Positions 41,973 through 54,181 of a DNA stretch of 64,000 nt are shown one piece after another. Source of the DNA: Atopsyche davidsoni (Eukaryota; Arthropoda; Insecta; Trichoptera; Hydrobiosidae). How positions within the stretch are numbered: the stretch's first letter is position 1; the number at the start of each line of letters is the position of its first letter. The notes beneath the pieces were generated by a model. The model did not search any database and was not told where the DNA came from. It saw only the letters and a list, made by a program, of their open reading frames with translations. The DNA lies in contig JAILWY010000026.1 of assembly GCA_022113835.1 (NCBI GenBank), forward strand, positions 5,235,001 to 5,299,000. The letters run 5' to 3'. The position numbers and the translations under genes are program-made.

Positions 41973-44900
41973 ATTGAATTATTGAAAATAATTTTTTGGC
42001 TTAGTAAATTAAAATAAATTTCAAACAAATCTTAGTAATTTATTTAATTGTTATGATAATTTAACCAAATATGCTATGTAGATTTAAAAGTTGACATTTT
42101 CAATTTTTAAGAAATGCAATTCATGGGTTAATAAATAATCTTCTTTTTAAGAATCAAAATATGTCAAATAATTATTTAATTTATTCTCCAAACTAGTCAA
42201 AGTATTTACAAGATTATACGTAGAATGTAAATTTTTTCTAAGCTCCTAAAGTGGGTGTATAAAAATTTGTTATTGTAAATTACGAATATAAAAAAAAACA
42301 TATATTTGAGAATTTTTTTAGGTAAAAGAATAAATTCATAGAGTTTTTTATGATTTAATTTTTTTAATTTACTCGCAAGGTATTACAATTTTTCCAATAT
42401 AATAAATACTACCTTTCTAAACTTAATTTTTATATTAGCGTTAGATTGTCTAAATAATAATTATTAATAAAACTAACTCCAAGTACGTTAAATAGTATAT
42501 CGACGTAACCGCCTTCTTTCAAATAGTTTCAATGATACTTTAATTTATTTAAAATATCAACATTTGTATTGTATCGTCTTAGATTTATTGATTTACTCTT
42601 CATTTTACTAAAGTTTCTTAGAGTAATATTTTTATATACGTCGCAAGCAATGCTTAAAAAAGAGTCCCTGGAATTTATAATATTCTTTAAAGGTTATTGA
42701 AATGTATTACAATAGAGTAGTCTCATTTACCAGTTTCTCACAGATCGGCCACAGCCACGATCGCCACCGATTTCAAACCGCCGGCTTGCCTGGCTCTTCC
42801 AGTCAAAACTGAGTTTCGTGCAGCTCTCGAGTGTGTCTCGCTTGCAGAGCGATTTTTTTTATGTCAAGCATCTACCGTTTCAGCCGTTGCCCATCGTAAT
42901 ATCTAAATATTGGTTTGCGAATGTGACGAACCACCTGCGCCGCCGTCACGGTGGCGCACGGAGTGATGGACATTCTCGCAGCCATCGGCTCCGATGCTCC
43001 CCTGGCGAGCAGCCGAGTCGGCCGGCATCGCAGGGGCTCACCCCTCAGAAACGAATTCCGTTTTATCGCAACCCTCCGCCATCTGCGGTCCCTCCCGGCC
43101 CCGGCAAGACGGCCGGAATTCAGAAATAGGATATCCAAGTCGCCGGGCAAGGGGCGGCCCGGGGCGCGTGACGTCACGCCGGGAGGAAGCCCCGCACGCG
43201 CCCGGGCCCGCCGTAATTGGGGGTGGCGGGGAAAACCACCCGCGACAACATTTTTAATTGACAAGAACATTTAGCGAAAATATATTTTTTTGTTTTTTTT
43301 AATTTTTAACGACTACTGATTTACGTATAAGTTTTGAAACACTTCTCGCAATTCTCTGTAAACTTATCAATGATAAATAAAGTTGAATTAAATAATTGGT
43401 TTTAAGTAAGTCTGCGAAGCAATAATATTTTTTGTACTCTTTTCTATAAGTAATCTTGGACTGTAAATCGTTACACCTTTACTTGGGCATAATATCCAGT
43501 TATATCGACCGTCGATAATCAATAAACTTTTGATTTATAGTATTTTTATATTACGTAAATAAATTGTGAGAGAGTGTGAACTGGCAAATATATTCTAGAG
43601 AGGTAATCACACGCAAAAAACGTTTATTATCTGAATTTATTTTTTAATATTTTTTTAATGCAATTGTCGCTGACCGGTGCGGTTTTTCCCTCCAGCCAGA
43701 ATTAAATTCTGTCAAGCTGCATTTCAAAGCGGCGACAAGACACAAATAAGTCCCCCCCCCCCCCCCGCCCCGCGGGCTGCTCGGGGGCGCTCGGGCATCT
43801 CCGGCCGCGCTCGGGCCGCTCGGGCGCTCGTCCCGGCGGCGACTGCTTTCGGCGTGGGTGAAAAGGGTATTATTTGTTTTGTTGCCGGTGAAAGGGACGG
43901 CGCGTGATAAGACAGAGATGACAGGATGATTGAAGACGCAGCTTGTTTAGTCGTGTTTTTTTTTTTTGTTTCATAGAATTTCAGACTTTCAACCTGCGCG
44001 AATCCTTCCCTTTCATTTCTGACGGGGTCGGGGGAGGGAGGAGGCAGGAGGGCTTGACTGAAGCTACTTACTTATGTTGCAAGCTATTTGCGTATCTAAT
44101 TAATTATGCATCAGTTTTGCGCACTTACTTTTGCATAAATATAGCCCCCAAAGCGCTTAAAAAATGTAATATAATAGAAAAATGTTTTTCCACTACATTG
44201 GCTTACATGTGGTGTTCATAGTATGTATCTTGCCTAATTTACTTGGTATATTTTGCATTCAGTATATGGTCCGATTTAAAGTCCATTGCATGTCATGAGT
44301 AGATATATTGTTGAGTATAGTTTGTCAACTGGAAATTTAAATTAAAACAATCTATCTTCACCGTGTTGTTTTACGGAAGGCAGTTCAACTAGAGAGCAGT
44401 ACTCGGCTCGAATATAAATACGTTGTAATTGGTGTAGAACTGCTTCGGTTTCATGATTTTTGCAACAATCTTTATTTCTTAAATCGAATTTAACAGTATA
44501 CATCGATGCAACGTTTTAAATTGATATATTTGAAGCAAATATTGCAATAACTACGTTTGAGACTCGAGCATCCTGCCGTTGAAGCTAAGATCTGATAAGA
44601 ACATGCTAGCATACTTCAGGACTTGGGCTGTGCGCTGTTATATCATTAGTGACATGTAACTGTGTTTCAATCTGGACATGCTTTACCATGCATTCACATG
44701 CATGATGATTAAAGTAAACTCCGGACTTGAGCGGCTACTTGTCCAAAGAAGACGATGCTTGTAAAGTATTGAAGGCTATTGCCGAGGCGGTGGTGCTCGG
44801 CGGGCCGGGCCGCGTCCATCACGCCAGGAATGCGGGCTGCTCGCCGGACTCGCGCCCCTATGGCCGGGGCCTTACAGCTCAAATTCCCGGCCCGGCTGCT

Positions 44901-45214
44901 CCCCTCGTGACGTGAATGAATAAGGCGGCATTATTTATTCGTGGCTGGCGTGTGGTCTCCGCTGCGCCGGCCTTAAGGTCTCTCGTGGCTGGACGCGTGG
45001 ATCTATCGTTTGTGTTCGAGGTCCTTTGCGGCTTGAGGGATTACTTATTTATTATTCTATATCGGTGGTATCGGCATAAATCATATGTATTTTTTTTTGT
45101 TGTTGTTTCTATTGTAAACAAATGACCGCAACCTATTTGTTTAGAGTTTCGTTCAAGTATGTATATATGCTGGTGTTTAAAATATACTTAAAAAATTGGT
45201 TGTGTGTAATTTTT
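41973..45214. other. Intergenic stretch with three GC-rich islets
   Basis: AT-rich to 42.7 kb with nothing seen. Islets at 42720-43260, 43740-43910 and 44780-45010; the first is listed separately. The second starts with a C-run of about 14 (near 43753-43766). The third contains CTCGTGACGTGAATGA, a near-CRE, and GGCCGGGGCC. Confidence 0.45.
42720..43260. promoter_or_regulatory. Large CpG islet with perfect CRE, candidate promoter
   Basis: CRE TGACGTCA at 43169-43176, again in the 11-mer CGTGACGTCAC, with GGGCGGCCCGGGGCGCG before it. Frames of 103-132 codons on both strands overlap completely and carry no domain. A promoter is the simplest reading, but no adjoining gene was found. Confidence 0.45.
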
Positions 45215-45357
45215 AAAGCGTTTATACACAAGATGACACAACCGACAACCTGATGGCAATTGGCGGAGTGTGTCCTATTTTGCGTTGTAACTCAAAAAAA
45301 AAAAATGGCGTTAATTACAAATCGGTTGTCAGTTGTGTCGCAGTGAGTGTAGGCAAC
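45215..45357 (+). mobile_element. Palindromic CCAAT MITE, copy 21
   Basis: Left arm AAAGCGTTTATACACAAGAT then GACACAACCGACAACCTGA. Centre CCTATTTTGCGTTGTAACTC. Right arm AAATCGGTTGTCAGTTGTGT then CGCAGTGAGTGTAGGC. The inner cores are decayed, the outer arms excellent. Confidence 0.85.
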
Positions 45358-45446
45358 TCAAGTAACAACAAGCATCCTTTGTTACGCTATTGGCTTAACG
45401 CATTGATCGGCCGTCGGTTGTGTTGTGCTGAGTGTATGCCGCTTTA
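45358..45446 (+). mobile_element. Palindromic CCAAT MITE, copy 22 in tandem
   Basis: Directly follows copy 21. ACGCTATTGG (45384-45393), then CGGCCGTCGGTTGTGTTGTG and AGTGTATGCCGCTTTA. Only the right half is present, so either an element inserted at the end of another or a partial duplication. Confidence 0.75.
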
Positions 45447-46262
45447 TTGATTTTATGATGATCATTTTATGATTTTGTACATAATCTACAAGCAGTATAT
45501 ACACAAAAATGTCAAAACTCGAAGTACGATAAAATAAATAATTTCAAATATCGTGTTGTCTGTTGCAAGACTGTCCCGATGCTGAGCGCTATGAATTTCT
45601 GTCTCACAGAATATGGAGATAAACTAAAAAAATAAAAGGTTTTACAACTAGTTGCGAGAATTTTCTGAAGTATATATTTTTCTTTCAACGTGTCTTAACG
45701 TAGTATGGTGCTATATTTTATAGCGATTTGCCTAATCTAATGTGATTGCGCATAGCAAACATATTCTCTGAGCACTCGATTCTCAGGAAATCGTAAACAA
45801 ATTAAACGATGGTACCGGACCCGAACTTTATATGCACATTTTACGTCGTAATAATGCTTGAGAAAATCTGAAAAACCAAACATAGATAACTTATTCGATG
45901 CCACACATGTATTAAATTTTACATTCAGCCGAATACGCTAACTGCACCATATATTTTATGAAATTCCACAATCGAAGGCCTTTATAGTAAGAAACAAGTA
46001 GAAACAGATGTATTGGGGCAATCTAGAAGAAACTGCACCTTGAGCTATCGATACTCTACATTTTCCATCATCTTTCAATACAAGTTTTTATTATTTTAGT
46101 GGTTAGTTAAAAAAAACAGGAGTTATACATGTGTATTTGTCTTAGACACGACGTGATCGATAAACACATAATGTTAAACGGAAAATTTTCAATCGGATTC
46201 ATGTTATTGCCTTTTTCGATTTCATTACTATTTTTCATATCCAAATTCTAAAGTATGTAGTT
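45447..46262. other. AT-rich intergenic stretch
   Basis: I see no gene, islet or structured repeat. Confidence 0.5.
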
Positions 46263-46413
46263 TGCACGCATCACAACACAATTTATAACCGAGTGGTAAT
46301 TAACCAATAGTGTCCCTTATTATGTTTTCATGGAACAAATAACACAAAGAGGACCATATTGGTTAGTTTGCTGGCCGGTTATCAGTTGTGTTACAACGTG
46401 TGTAGGGCGCTTA
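46263..46413 (+). mobile_element. Palindromic CCAAT MITE, copy 23
   Basis: Left arm GCACGCATCACAACACAATT then CCAATAGTGTCC (46304-46315). Right core GGACCATATTGG (46351-46362), then GCCGGTTATCAGTTGTGTTA and CAACGTGTGTAGGGCGCTTA. Both CCAAT boxes intact. Confidence 0.85.
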
Positions 46414-47049
46414 GACTAAGACGGAGGCGAAATTTTCTATATAAATTAAAGCAGTGATATATTTTATATCTCTAATTCTATTATTTTTCTCTGTAATTAC
46501 CGGGAAAATAACAACCGAAGGTGTGCCGACTAAGCGGAGTTGTCGGACGGACTCATTTTCTGACGGACTCTCACTTCCTTCAGGACTGCGCGGCATGGAA
46601 AAACCCGATCATTTAAAGAGCTATATATTATATAGCTATATATTATAGAGCGAGTATATTATATGGAAAATGATAACGAAAACAACAATCGCAAATGTTT
46701 TTTTCTGCTTGTTTTTCTATGATTCAGTTATCGTGATGCTAGTATTATCAATAGATTCACCCAAAAAGTAAACGTCTTTATGCAACGCTTTTATATAAGA
46801 GCACATGTGAAAATTACCTTTGAATGAAAACCTCTAGAATCGTTGTTACGCTTTTTTCGCCTAAATAGAACTAAGATTCAAAGACCAACCATTGTGAACC
46901 TTTATTTCAGCATTTAATTAAAATGAAAACTCTTATGGCTTGCTCTTCGCAATCAGCGCCGCTCAGCACCGCTTTCGGTCTTAAAATTATTTCTCACAAA
47001 AAAACTTCAGCATGTACCTCGGTATCGATAAGTGCGTTGTTATTTCATG

Positions 47050-47345
47050 AAGTTGTTAAAATTGGCTATAAAACTCGACCGCCGCTGGCCGCGAGTTTCT
47101 CGGACTCGGCAAAAAGCCCGTCCATCGCCGATGCTATCGCGGATTGAATCTAATCGGCGGAGAGCATCTCCGAGCGATTATGACCTCTAAAAGTATTTGA
47201 GCCGCCCCGCCGCGAGAGGCGAGAATGGCCGGCGCTCTTTTGGAAATGCTAATAAATTCGATTATGCACACGGCGGAGCGCTTTGCAAATAATTCGACAC
47301 AAATGGACTCGCCCGGCGCTGTCTATGCGCGACCTGTTTCATTCA
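47050..47345. promoter_or_regulatory. GC-rich islet, candidate conserved non-coding element
   Basis: CpG-rich, with CGCCGCGAGAGGCGAGAATGG and ATTCGATTATGCACACGG, interspersed with AATAAATTCGATTA homeodomain-like words and flanked by TTAATTTGTTTAATAA. A 74-codon frame (46923-47147) enters from the AT side and has no domain. Confidence 0.4.
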
Positions 47346-48144
47346 TCTGCTGAAAAAATAATAATTCCATTAATTTGTTTAATAAGCCCGTTTACTTCTA
47401 TCTACTGCGAATCGAACACGCTGAGTAAAATAATATTTCATAATTGAGAAATCTGTAGGTAGGCGTTTGTGTGTTTTGTTGTTTGTATATTTTTACTAAA
47501 AATACTAGTTTTGCTCGGTAAAAATCCTTTGGCTGAATTATAAGTGATCCTTCTATTTTAAAAGGTGTACACATTTATGTCCCGCCTAGACGTTTTCGGA
47601 GATCTTTGTTACTCATCTGTCATCCTGTAAGCTGAATACCTGGAGTTCTCTTCTACTCTATTGAATAGTTTTTATGCCGACATTTTTGGATTTATACTTG
47701 TGAAATAATTTATTTCAGCTTCACTGTTATCTTGTATAGTAGTGATATATTTAGTTTTCATATAATGTATGTAAAACCAGATGTTTTAATTAAGAAAATT
47801 TTGACTGACTTTTCACTTCATATATCCAAAAAATTGTCTTTGCTTGTTGTAATACAGCTAAAATATTTTATCACAACAATAAAAAAATAAAAAAGTTTAG
47901 TTGAGTTGGTAATTATCACAATACGTTTAATGTAGAAGACGGACCAAAGTGTTTGTAGTTATAATTTTAAAATAGATTGGACACAAGCGAGACAGTTGTC
48001 TTTTACAAGTGTCAGTATGATTAAATTAGTCGATGAAATGAAAGATAGCGCAGCATGTGCAAGAGAGTGAGACAGTGATTGATTGTATTCGCAACTGAAA
48101 TAATTATTCGATGGTGTGCGAGCGAACCGCACATATGTAATTCA

Positions 48145-48262
48145 GCATGCGTCAGAGTAAAGCGGCAAATATTCGACGAATCTAGAAAACTATGGACTGA
48201 ACCGAATACATCCAGTAAACCAAATTATTCGATCGGGCCCATCCGGTTTTCCCATCGGCCCA
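48145..48262 (+). CDS. Possible internal exon, unidentified (weak)
   Basis: Bounded by TATGTAATTCAG before and CCCAG/GTAGGT after. The open frame reads through KRQIFDESRKLWTEPN and PNYSIGPIRFSHRP without a stop. No domain is recognised, the exon stands alone, and such acceptor/donor pairs occur by chance. Confidence 0.15.
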
Positions 48263-49433
48263 GGTAGGTAATGATAGAGTAGTTTATTGCATAATTAGGC
48301 TTATTATTCTACGCAGGTATTTATTTATTTCAAAGATATCGAGAAAAATCATCAGTGGCGTCGTTAAATAAATTAACCATTTATAAAACTAATTGTACAT
48401 TTAAAATTCTACATAAAAACCTGTATTACCACGCATTATTGTAAATCTCTGTGTTTATGACCATACAGAGCAAAACGTGGTTTATTCGCCTAGTGAACAT
48501 CGCTATGATAGGAATATAAATCTATGATTTATACCAATGGAGTGGCAGAAAACCTATAAAGTAGTAAATAAATTTTATCGTCTTGACTAGTAGTTATTTT
48601 AAAATGATAGACATAGTAGTCTTTGTGTCATCTAACTCTAACGTATTACCAATTAAAATAAACGAGAATCATACTCGGATTAAGAGATATTATAAATAGT
48701 TAAACTATAAAATAATGTTGAATAGAATATGTACTAACGACTTCATTGCAAACACTTGATGCCCAAAATGGGTGTTTCAATATATTTTAGGAATTTAAGA
48801 GTTAAACCATTGCATCTCTAGTCTTATTTGAGCAAATACATTCCACTGAGACCCGCCTTACTTGTTGGTTTCTTTAATAGTGATCACGCACTTAAAAAAT
48901 CAACTTAAAATAGCTTAAATTTTTTAAAGAATAAAGTCAATAGTACACACAAAGAAAATTAGAATTCCACCTTGTGAATAATGAAAAAATGGTGATCTTT
49001 AAATTTCATCGCTATTGTACTAAAATAGCGATATTTATTGATGTTTTTATGTATGAGGACATGTCAATTTTAACTATCATCCATGAAGAATACAGAAAAG
49101 GTGACTAAGCAATAAAGGAAGAGGTTCTACCGTCATGTGCGTAATGTAATTTTTACTACATGACATTAATTGCGACACTGAAATATGCTAATAAATCAAG
49201 GAATTTAGTGAAAATATTATATAAAATAAATAAATCTTAAGTATAAAAGATATACGCGTATTCTAAGTGTATTTGCAAATTTTAACGGGCGTCGTATTAA
49301 TTAAATAAAATCGATTATAGCAAATATGTATAGACAACTTATCGGTCCGATTTTGCGCGTACTCGGAGAGGTGCGCTCACTATCAAAGACACAACATAAT
49401 ATATCATAGAGTGTGCCCTCAAAACAGCATAAC

Positions 49434-50139
49434 GTTTGACATTGCACATTTGTTCCAATTCCCTGAATACGACTCCTGTACCGAGGCCGAAACATGGGAT
49501 AACAAAAATGGCGAAGTTTGAGTCACGACACTGTCGCATTGGGTCGGCATTGTTTGACATTGCACATTTGTTTCAATTCCCTGAATACGACTCCTGTACC
49601 GAGGCCGAAACATGGGATAACAAGGATGGCGAAGTTTAAGTCACGACACTGTCGCATTGGGTCGGCATTGTTTGACATTGCACATTTGTTTCAATTCCCT
49701 GAATACGACTCCTGTACCGAGGCCAAAACATGGGATAACAAGAATGGCGAAGTTTGAGTCACGACACTGTCGCATTGGGTCGGCATTGTTTGACATTGCA
49801 CATTTGTTTCAATTCCCTGAATACGACTCCTGTACCGAGGCCGAAACATGGGATAACAAGGATGGCGAAGTTTAAGTCACGACACTGTCGCATTGGGTCG
49901 GCATTGTTTGACATTGCACATTTGTTTCAATTCCCTGAATACGACTCCTGTACCGAGGCCAAAACATGGGATAACAAGAATGGCGAAGTTTGAGTCACGA
50001 CACTGTCGCATTGGGTCGGCATTGTTTGACATTGCATATTTGTTTCAATTCCCTGAATACGACTCCTTTACCGAGGCCGAAACATGGGATAACAAAAATG
50101 GCGAAGTTTGAGTCACGACACTGTCGCATTGGGTCGGCG
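49434..50139 (+). repeat. 118-bp satellite, six copies in dimeric (236-bp) order
   Basis: Units start with GTTTGACATTGCA at 49434, 49552, 49670, 49788, 49906 and 50024. Units 2 and 4 are the same type (GGCCGAAACATGG, AACAAGGATGG, GTTTAAG). Units 3 and 5 are the other type (GGCCAAAACATGG, AACAAGAATGG, GTTTGAG). Units 1 and 6 are edge variants with AACAAAAATGG. The alternation shows the array grew by duplicating dimers. Frames of 72-79 codons recur because a stop falls once per unit; they are not evidence of a gene. Confidence 0.97.
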
Positions 50140-50320
50140 ATGTGTCCCGGCAGCTGTGAGTGACGGCCCCTGCGCCCCCGCGGCGGGGCCCGCAAGGCAG
50201 CCTCTCGGCTTATTGAACTGTCCGGAGTAAATGGACGGCCGTAAACAATGGCCTCCTGCAGCACCAGCTGGGGGCGGCCAGCGCCGAGCCCCGAGCCCCG
50301 AGCCCCGTGGACCTCCATGC
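50140..50320. promoter_or_regulatory. GC-rich islet abutting the satellite
   Basis: Starts at the last satellite base with no spacer. Contains GCGCCCCCGCGGCGGGGCCC and three GAGCCCC units near 50285-50305. No gene. Confidence 0.4.
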
Positions 50321-51329
50321 TAAGGCATTGCCATGTTTTGCATTACTTTTAAATGGTTTTCTTAGAAAGCCCACAGCAACTCCGCATTTTTGAAATATAC
50401 AAAACCAGCACTGTGCGAATCACACAAAAAAACAATTCACAAGGCTCACACAATTCAAAATAAATATGCGGAATTCACTAAACATCAATACATCAAAACT
50501 ATTGGTGATATAAAGCGTTGAAATTAAGAAATAACAGCTTATTACAACTGACTGTGACACAGCCTTTACCCTAACGCAACTGATCTTCAAAAGAACCTTC
50601 AATTATATCCCCCGCGGGGCACTCTTTGAGGCCGGCACTGCCCTGTATATTAAAATTCAACGATTTAAAAAAGGGCCGTGAGATCTATGAACCACAAGCG
50701 CCAGCACCAGTGGCGTGCCGTGCATTTCAAAGACGAGTGATATATTTACCGAAGGTTTGAGAATCTTAAAAAATTACCATCCAATATATCTTCAATTAGA
50801 TTTTAGTGAAAAAAATGAACACAAATAATTTTTGTACCTCGCTATATTGTATCTATAGACTGTACTTCATCGCTACAACGGCGCGTAGTCCACAAAAGCA
50901 CCATAAAAATACATTTTTAAACCGTCAATCAAAAATAAAGTATGTCGTATACTTTTAAAATATATTACGTGTTTCATTTTATATGTTTAAATACATTTTA
51001 GAGAATGGAATACTGTATTATTTGTATGGATCTCAGGTCTTTGATACATGTAATGTGCTATAATTGTATGTAATTAGTCATTTTATTCAACTGACGAGTA
51101 GTGAAGGCGTGCAGAAGATAGTTTTGATAAATATTTTATTGAAATATTAAGATAAATCGTAAGGCTTTGACAGAACAATCATTTTACGAAATCACTCAAA
51201 CCGCATACAACTTTTATTTATGTATATAAATAAAAATCGCAGTCGAGATATCTAGTTCGGACGTCGAATACAGTATCATAATCTCACTACGATCAAAGAA
51301 AAGAAGTAGCGCTATTTCCCAAACAAAAG
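50321..51329. other. AT-rich stretch with a transposon-end-like word
   Basis: CAGTGGCGTGC at 50708-50718 and a GGCGTGCAG word near 51106 resemble the element ends at 25618. They do not form a clear inverted pair. Otherwise nothing seen. Confidence 0.35.
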
Positions 51330-51650
51330 TTTCATCGGAGTGAACGCACGGAGAGCGGCGAACAATGCGGCGGCAACCGACCTGCGACCGATTTACATTT
51401 CCCGCACACCAAATAGCGGCGATGTGAAAAAACAACATTCATTTTGTTCCCCGGTTCCCAGAAGTCGTCCTCGCGCGGCGACCACTCAGCGCGGGCGCGC
51501 CGCCGCCGCGCTGTGATTGGCGGAGCCGCGTCCAGCGCAACCCGGCCTTCCGCAGCAAATTTGAAATCACAACTCCCGAGCGGCGCTCCCGGGGGCGGAA
51601 GTCACCCGACTCACCGGAAATACACGCACCCCCGCGAGGACATGCCGATT
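51330..51650. promoter_or_regulatory. CpG islet with ATTGG box and shared CAGCG word
   Basis: CTGTGATTGGCGGAGCCGCG (inverted CCAAT) is followed at 51533-51551 by CAGCGCAACCCGGCCTTCC, matching 18 of 19 bases of the minus strand at 11806-11788. GGGGGCGGAAGTCACCCG has an ETS-like GGAAG. Promoter-like in composition; frames of up to 129 codons lack domains. Confidence 0.45.
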
Positions 51651-54082
51651 GCACTATCGTCATCTTAAAACTGCTCGCGATGCTTGATAAATCATTAAAA
51701 GGGATTTCCGTAGGGCTTCGTCTGATGTAACCCCGCACACTCCGTCGCTGTTGTCTCGGCGGATTTGCGATGCTACCGAGCTGCTTGCGTATTCGGCACA
51801 GATTTTTTTTTTGTATGTATAGAAACATACTAAGCCTATAAAAAATAAAAAATAAACTATTCGGTTCTATTCGTCGTGTTCCGGAGAATTCTATCTATAA
51901 ATGCATTTTTCTTAGATTATGAGGGATGTCGTGGAAAATATAATAACTTGTTGGTCGGGGATCATGAAGTGAGCGAATGTCTTATAATCGTAATTAGTTG
52001 CAATGATTATTTATTTGTTGGATCTGAAACTGCTGCATTAAAGAAGAAATCATCGTACGATTCGTGAGCGAAACATTTATGTTTTAATATATTTTTATGT
52101 CGATTGATTTCAAATTTTATGAGCAAAGGATGCTCCGACAGAATATATATTTTTTTCATTAGCGTTTATATTTTTTGGATATTATTGTGAGGTGTTTGGC
52201 CAAAGGTGTTTTTATCGTGCTTCAGTTTCGGATGCACCGTAGTAAATATTTAGATAAATTATCGTTATAGTACAGAATTATCAGTTATTACCGTTGTTTT
52301 TTTTTGACGTAATTTCAAACGGGTGGCTTTATGATTAATAATGATGGATGAGTTTAACAGAGATTTCGTATATTTATTGAAAATTTTCACCCAAAGTGCT
52401 GTCATATATTTAAAAGAAAACAAAGCCAATAATGATACAAAAAGTAATGTCAATTTTTATCAGAATATACCAGTTTATAATGGTTCACTGTTATATATTT
52501 ATGGTTAGTTAGAGCGTCTATTGGATTCGATTTTCATAGCTGCAGTACGAACCATCGAAGATAAAATGCAGTTGACAATTGTCACTGCCGCAACGTTACG
52601 AATACTACAGGGACGTTCGGTGATTCGGAGCGGGAGGGTATCTCAGTGGACGGGGGTGAACAAAGGCCGAGGAAATGGCCGGGGAGAGAGGGGGGAGGAG
52701 GGGGTGCGGCTCCCCTCGCAGGGGTCGTTTCGGTTGCTCCCCTGCAAATGAAAGGATCCAGGTTAATGGTTTTTAAACATCGCACTGTTTAATTTATTCA
52801 TGAATGATTTCAGTATCTCTTTTTTGTCTTTCGGGGGCGGATTTTACTTATTATATAGAAATTAAAAAGTCACTATCAATAGCTGGGCTATATACATGTT
52901 AAAAACTTTAAATATATATATAATTTTTTTTGCAAGGATACAACGGAAGCAGTAACCCAAATTAATTTGCCTAGTGAATACAGAATTACTAAAGCTTGTC
53001 TGTATTTTTAAGTGCTTAAATTTCTTTAAATCATTTTTTACGTTTAATTTTTGTACTTCAAAAGTTAAGAATTTCACTTGGTATAATTATTGACTGAAAA
53101 AGCAATGAAATATTTTGCAACTGCTCCTCATTTTATTGCAAATCTAGAAATTTTTTTTGAACAATTTAGCAAATGACTAAACGAAATCGGTTATCTTATA
53201 TAGGGTCTCCGTGTAGAAAAGTTTTGGAAGTCTCCTGACCAGGATGTTATGCACACAAAATATCCATGAGTAATCAAGGAAAACGCCCGCTGTGAGCCCC
53301 GGGGGCTCCCCCCTCCCTGATCCTCCCCGGTCGTCCCTTCCCTAGGGCGTACTACCCCCACACAGCCGGAATAAGGGATGAAGCGGCAAACTCTCTCATT
53401 CAATCGCGTCACGACTTTTAGTTTTCTAGTTTAAAAATACTTCCACAAAGGTGGGATTTGTCAGTGTTGTTTTGTGGATATTTGATAATGCTTATATTGT
53501 AGACACCACTTAACAAATCATTGTTTTTGTATATACCTTCACACTTGCAATTGTTTATTTAATATATGTATTTGTTAATAATGAATGCTATTAATAAGTA
53601 AAACGGTTTTTTTTGTTGTGGTCTATAAAAAAGGCAAGTATCATTTATCAGAAATGAGATACTGTAGTGTAGATCATACAAGGCTTTGTTGCGCCGACAA
53701 GCTTGGGGTTGACGCTGAAAATGGCGAGATTTGATTTAAGTTATAAAGCAGTCAAAGTAGTAGGTATTTGATCAACAGCGTATGTGATGTACAGTGTGGG
53801 CGAGTCTGCCACTCCCATCGATGCAATACCTGATTGGGTAGATGCTGTGCATAATGATTTTTTAAGTTTGCACATCACCATCGTCTTCAAAGAAGTTTTC
53901 TGTTAATGATAGTTTATCAAAGCACCGAAAACTAGAATGACACTGCAATTGGTTTTTTTCAATTTATTATAAACTTTATGAAATAGATATATGAAATTTT
54001 TTTTTACATACATTGCGGTAAAGACAAGGATAAAGTCTGTGGCTAACCAAACCTACAGCGGTGGGCAGTTCAGTTTCTTGAA
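51651..54082. other. AT-rich stretch with two purine/pyrimidine islets
   Basis: A G-rich islet at 52600-52745 contains GGGGAGAGAGGGGGGAGG with four or more G-runs. A C-rich islet at 53285-53375 contains CCCCGGGGGCTCCCCCC. Otherwise AT-rich; no gene recognised. Confidence 0.45.
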
Positions 54083-54181
54083 CATACACACACGGGGCAA
54101 CAAAACCAACAACAGACTGATAAGCTGGCTAATAATTATATGTCGATTATCGATTGTGTTTTTTCGTATGAGACAGCTTTA
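54083..54181 (+). mobile_element. Palindromic CCAAT MITE, degraded copy 24
   Basis: CATACACACACGGGGCAACA then AAACCAACAACAGACTGAT resembles the left arm. TGTCGATTATCGATTGTGTT then CGTATGAGACAGCTTTA resembles the right. Cores are lost. Confidence 0.4.

Larger units (their letters stand above)
46414..49433. other. Intergenic stretch with one strong islet
   Basis: The islet at 47050-47345 is listed separately. An AT palindromic repeat of GCTATATATTATA lies at about 46619-46648. A possible exon at 48145-48262 is listed separately. The remainder is AT-rich without genes. Confidence 0.45.

Noticed and set aside
42818..43274. Overlapping frames of 87-132 codons on both strands
   Set aside because: Mutually exclusive readings of one islet, without splice sites, domains or a believable start context.
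49434..50139. CRISPR-like array or repeat-protein gene
   Set aside because: Units are contiguous 118-mers without unique spacers, in insect-type DNA; 118 is not a multiple of three, so the frame is not kept between units.
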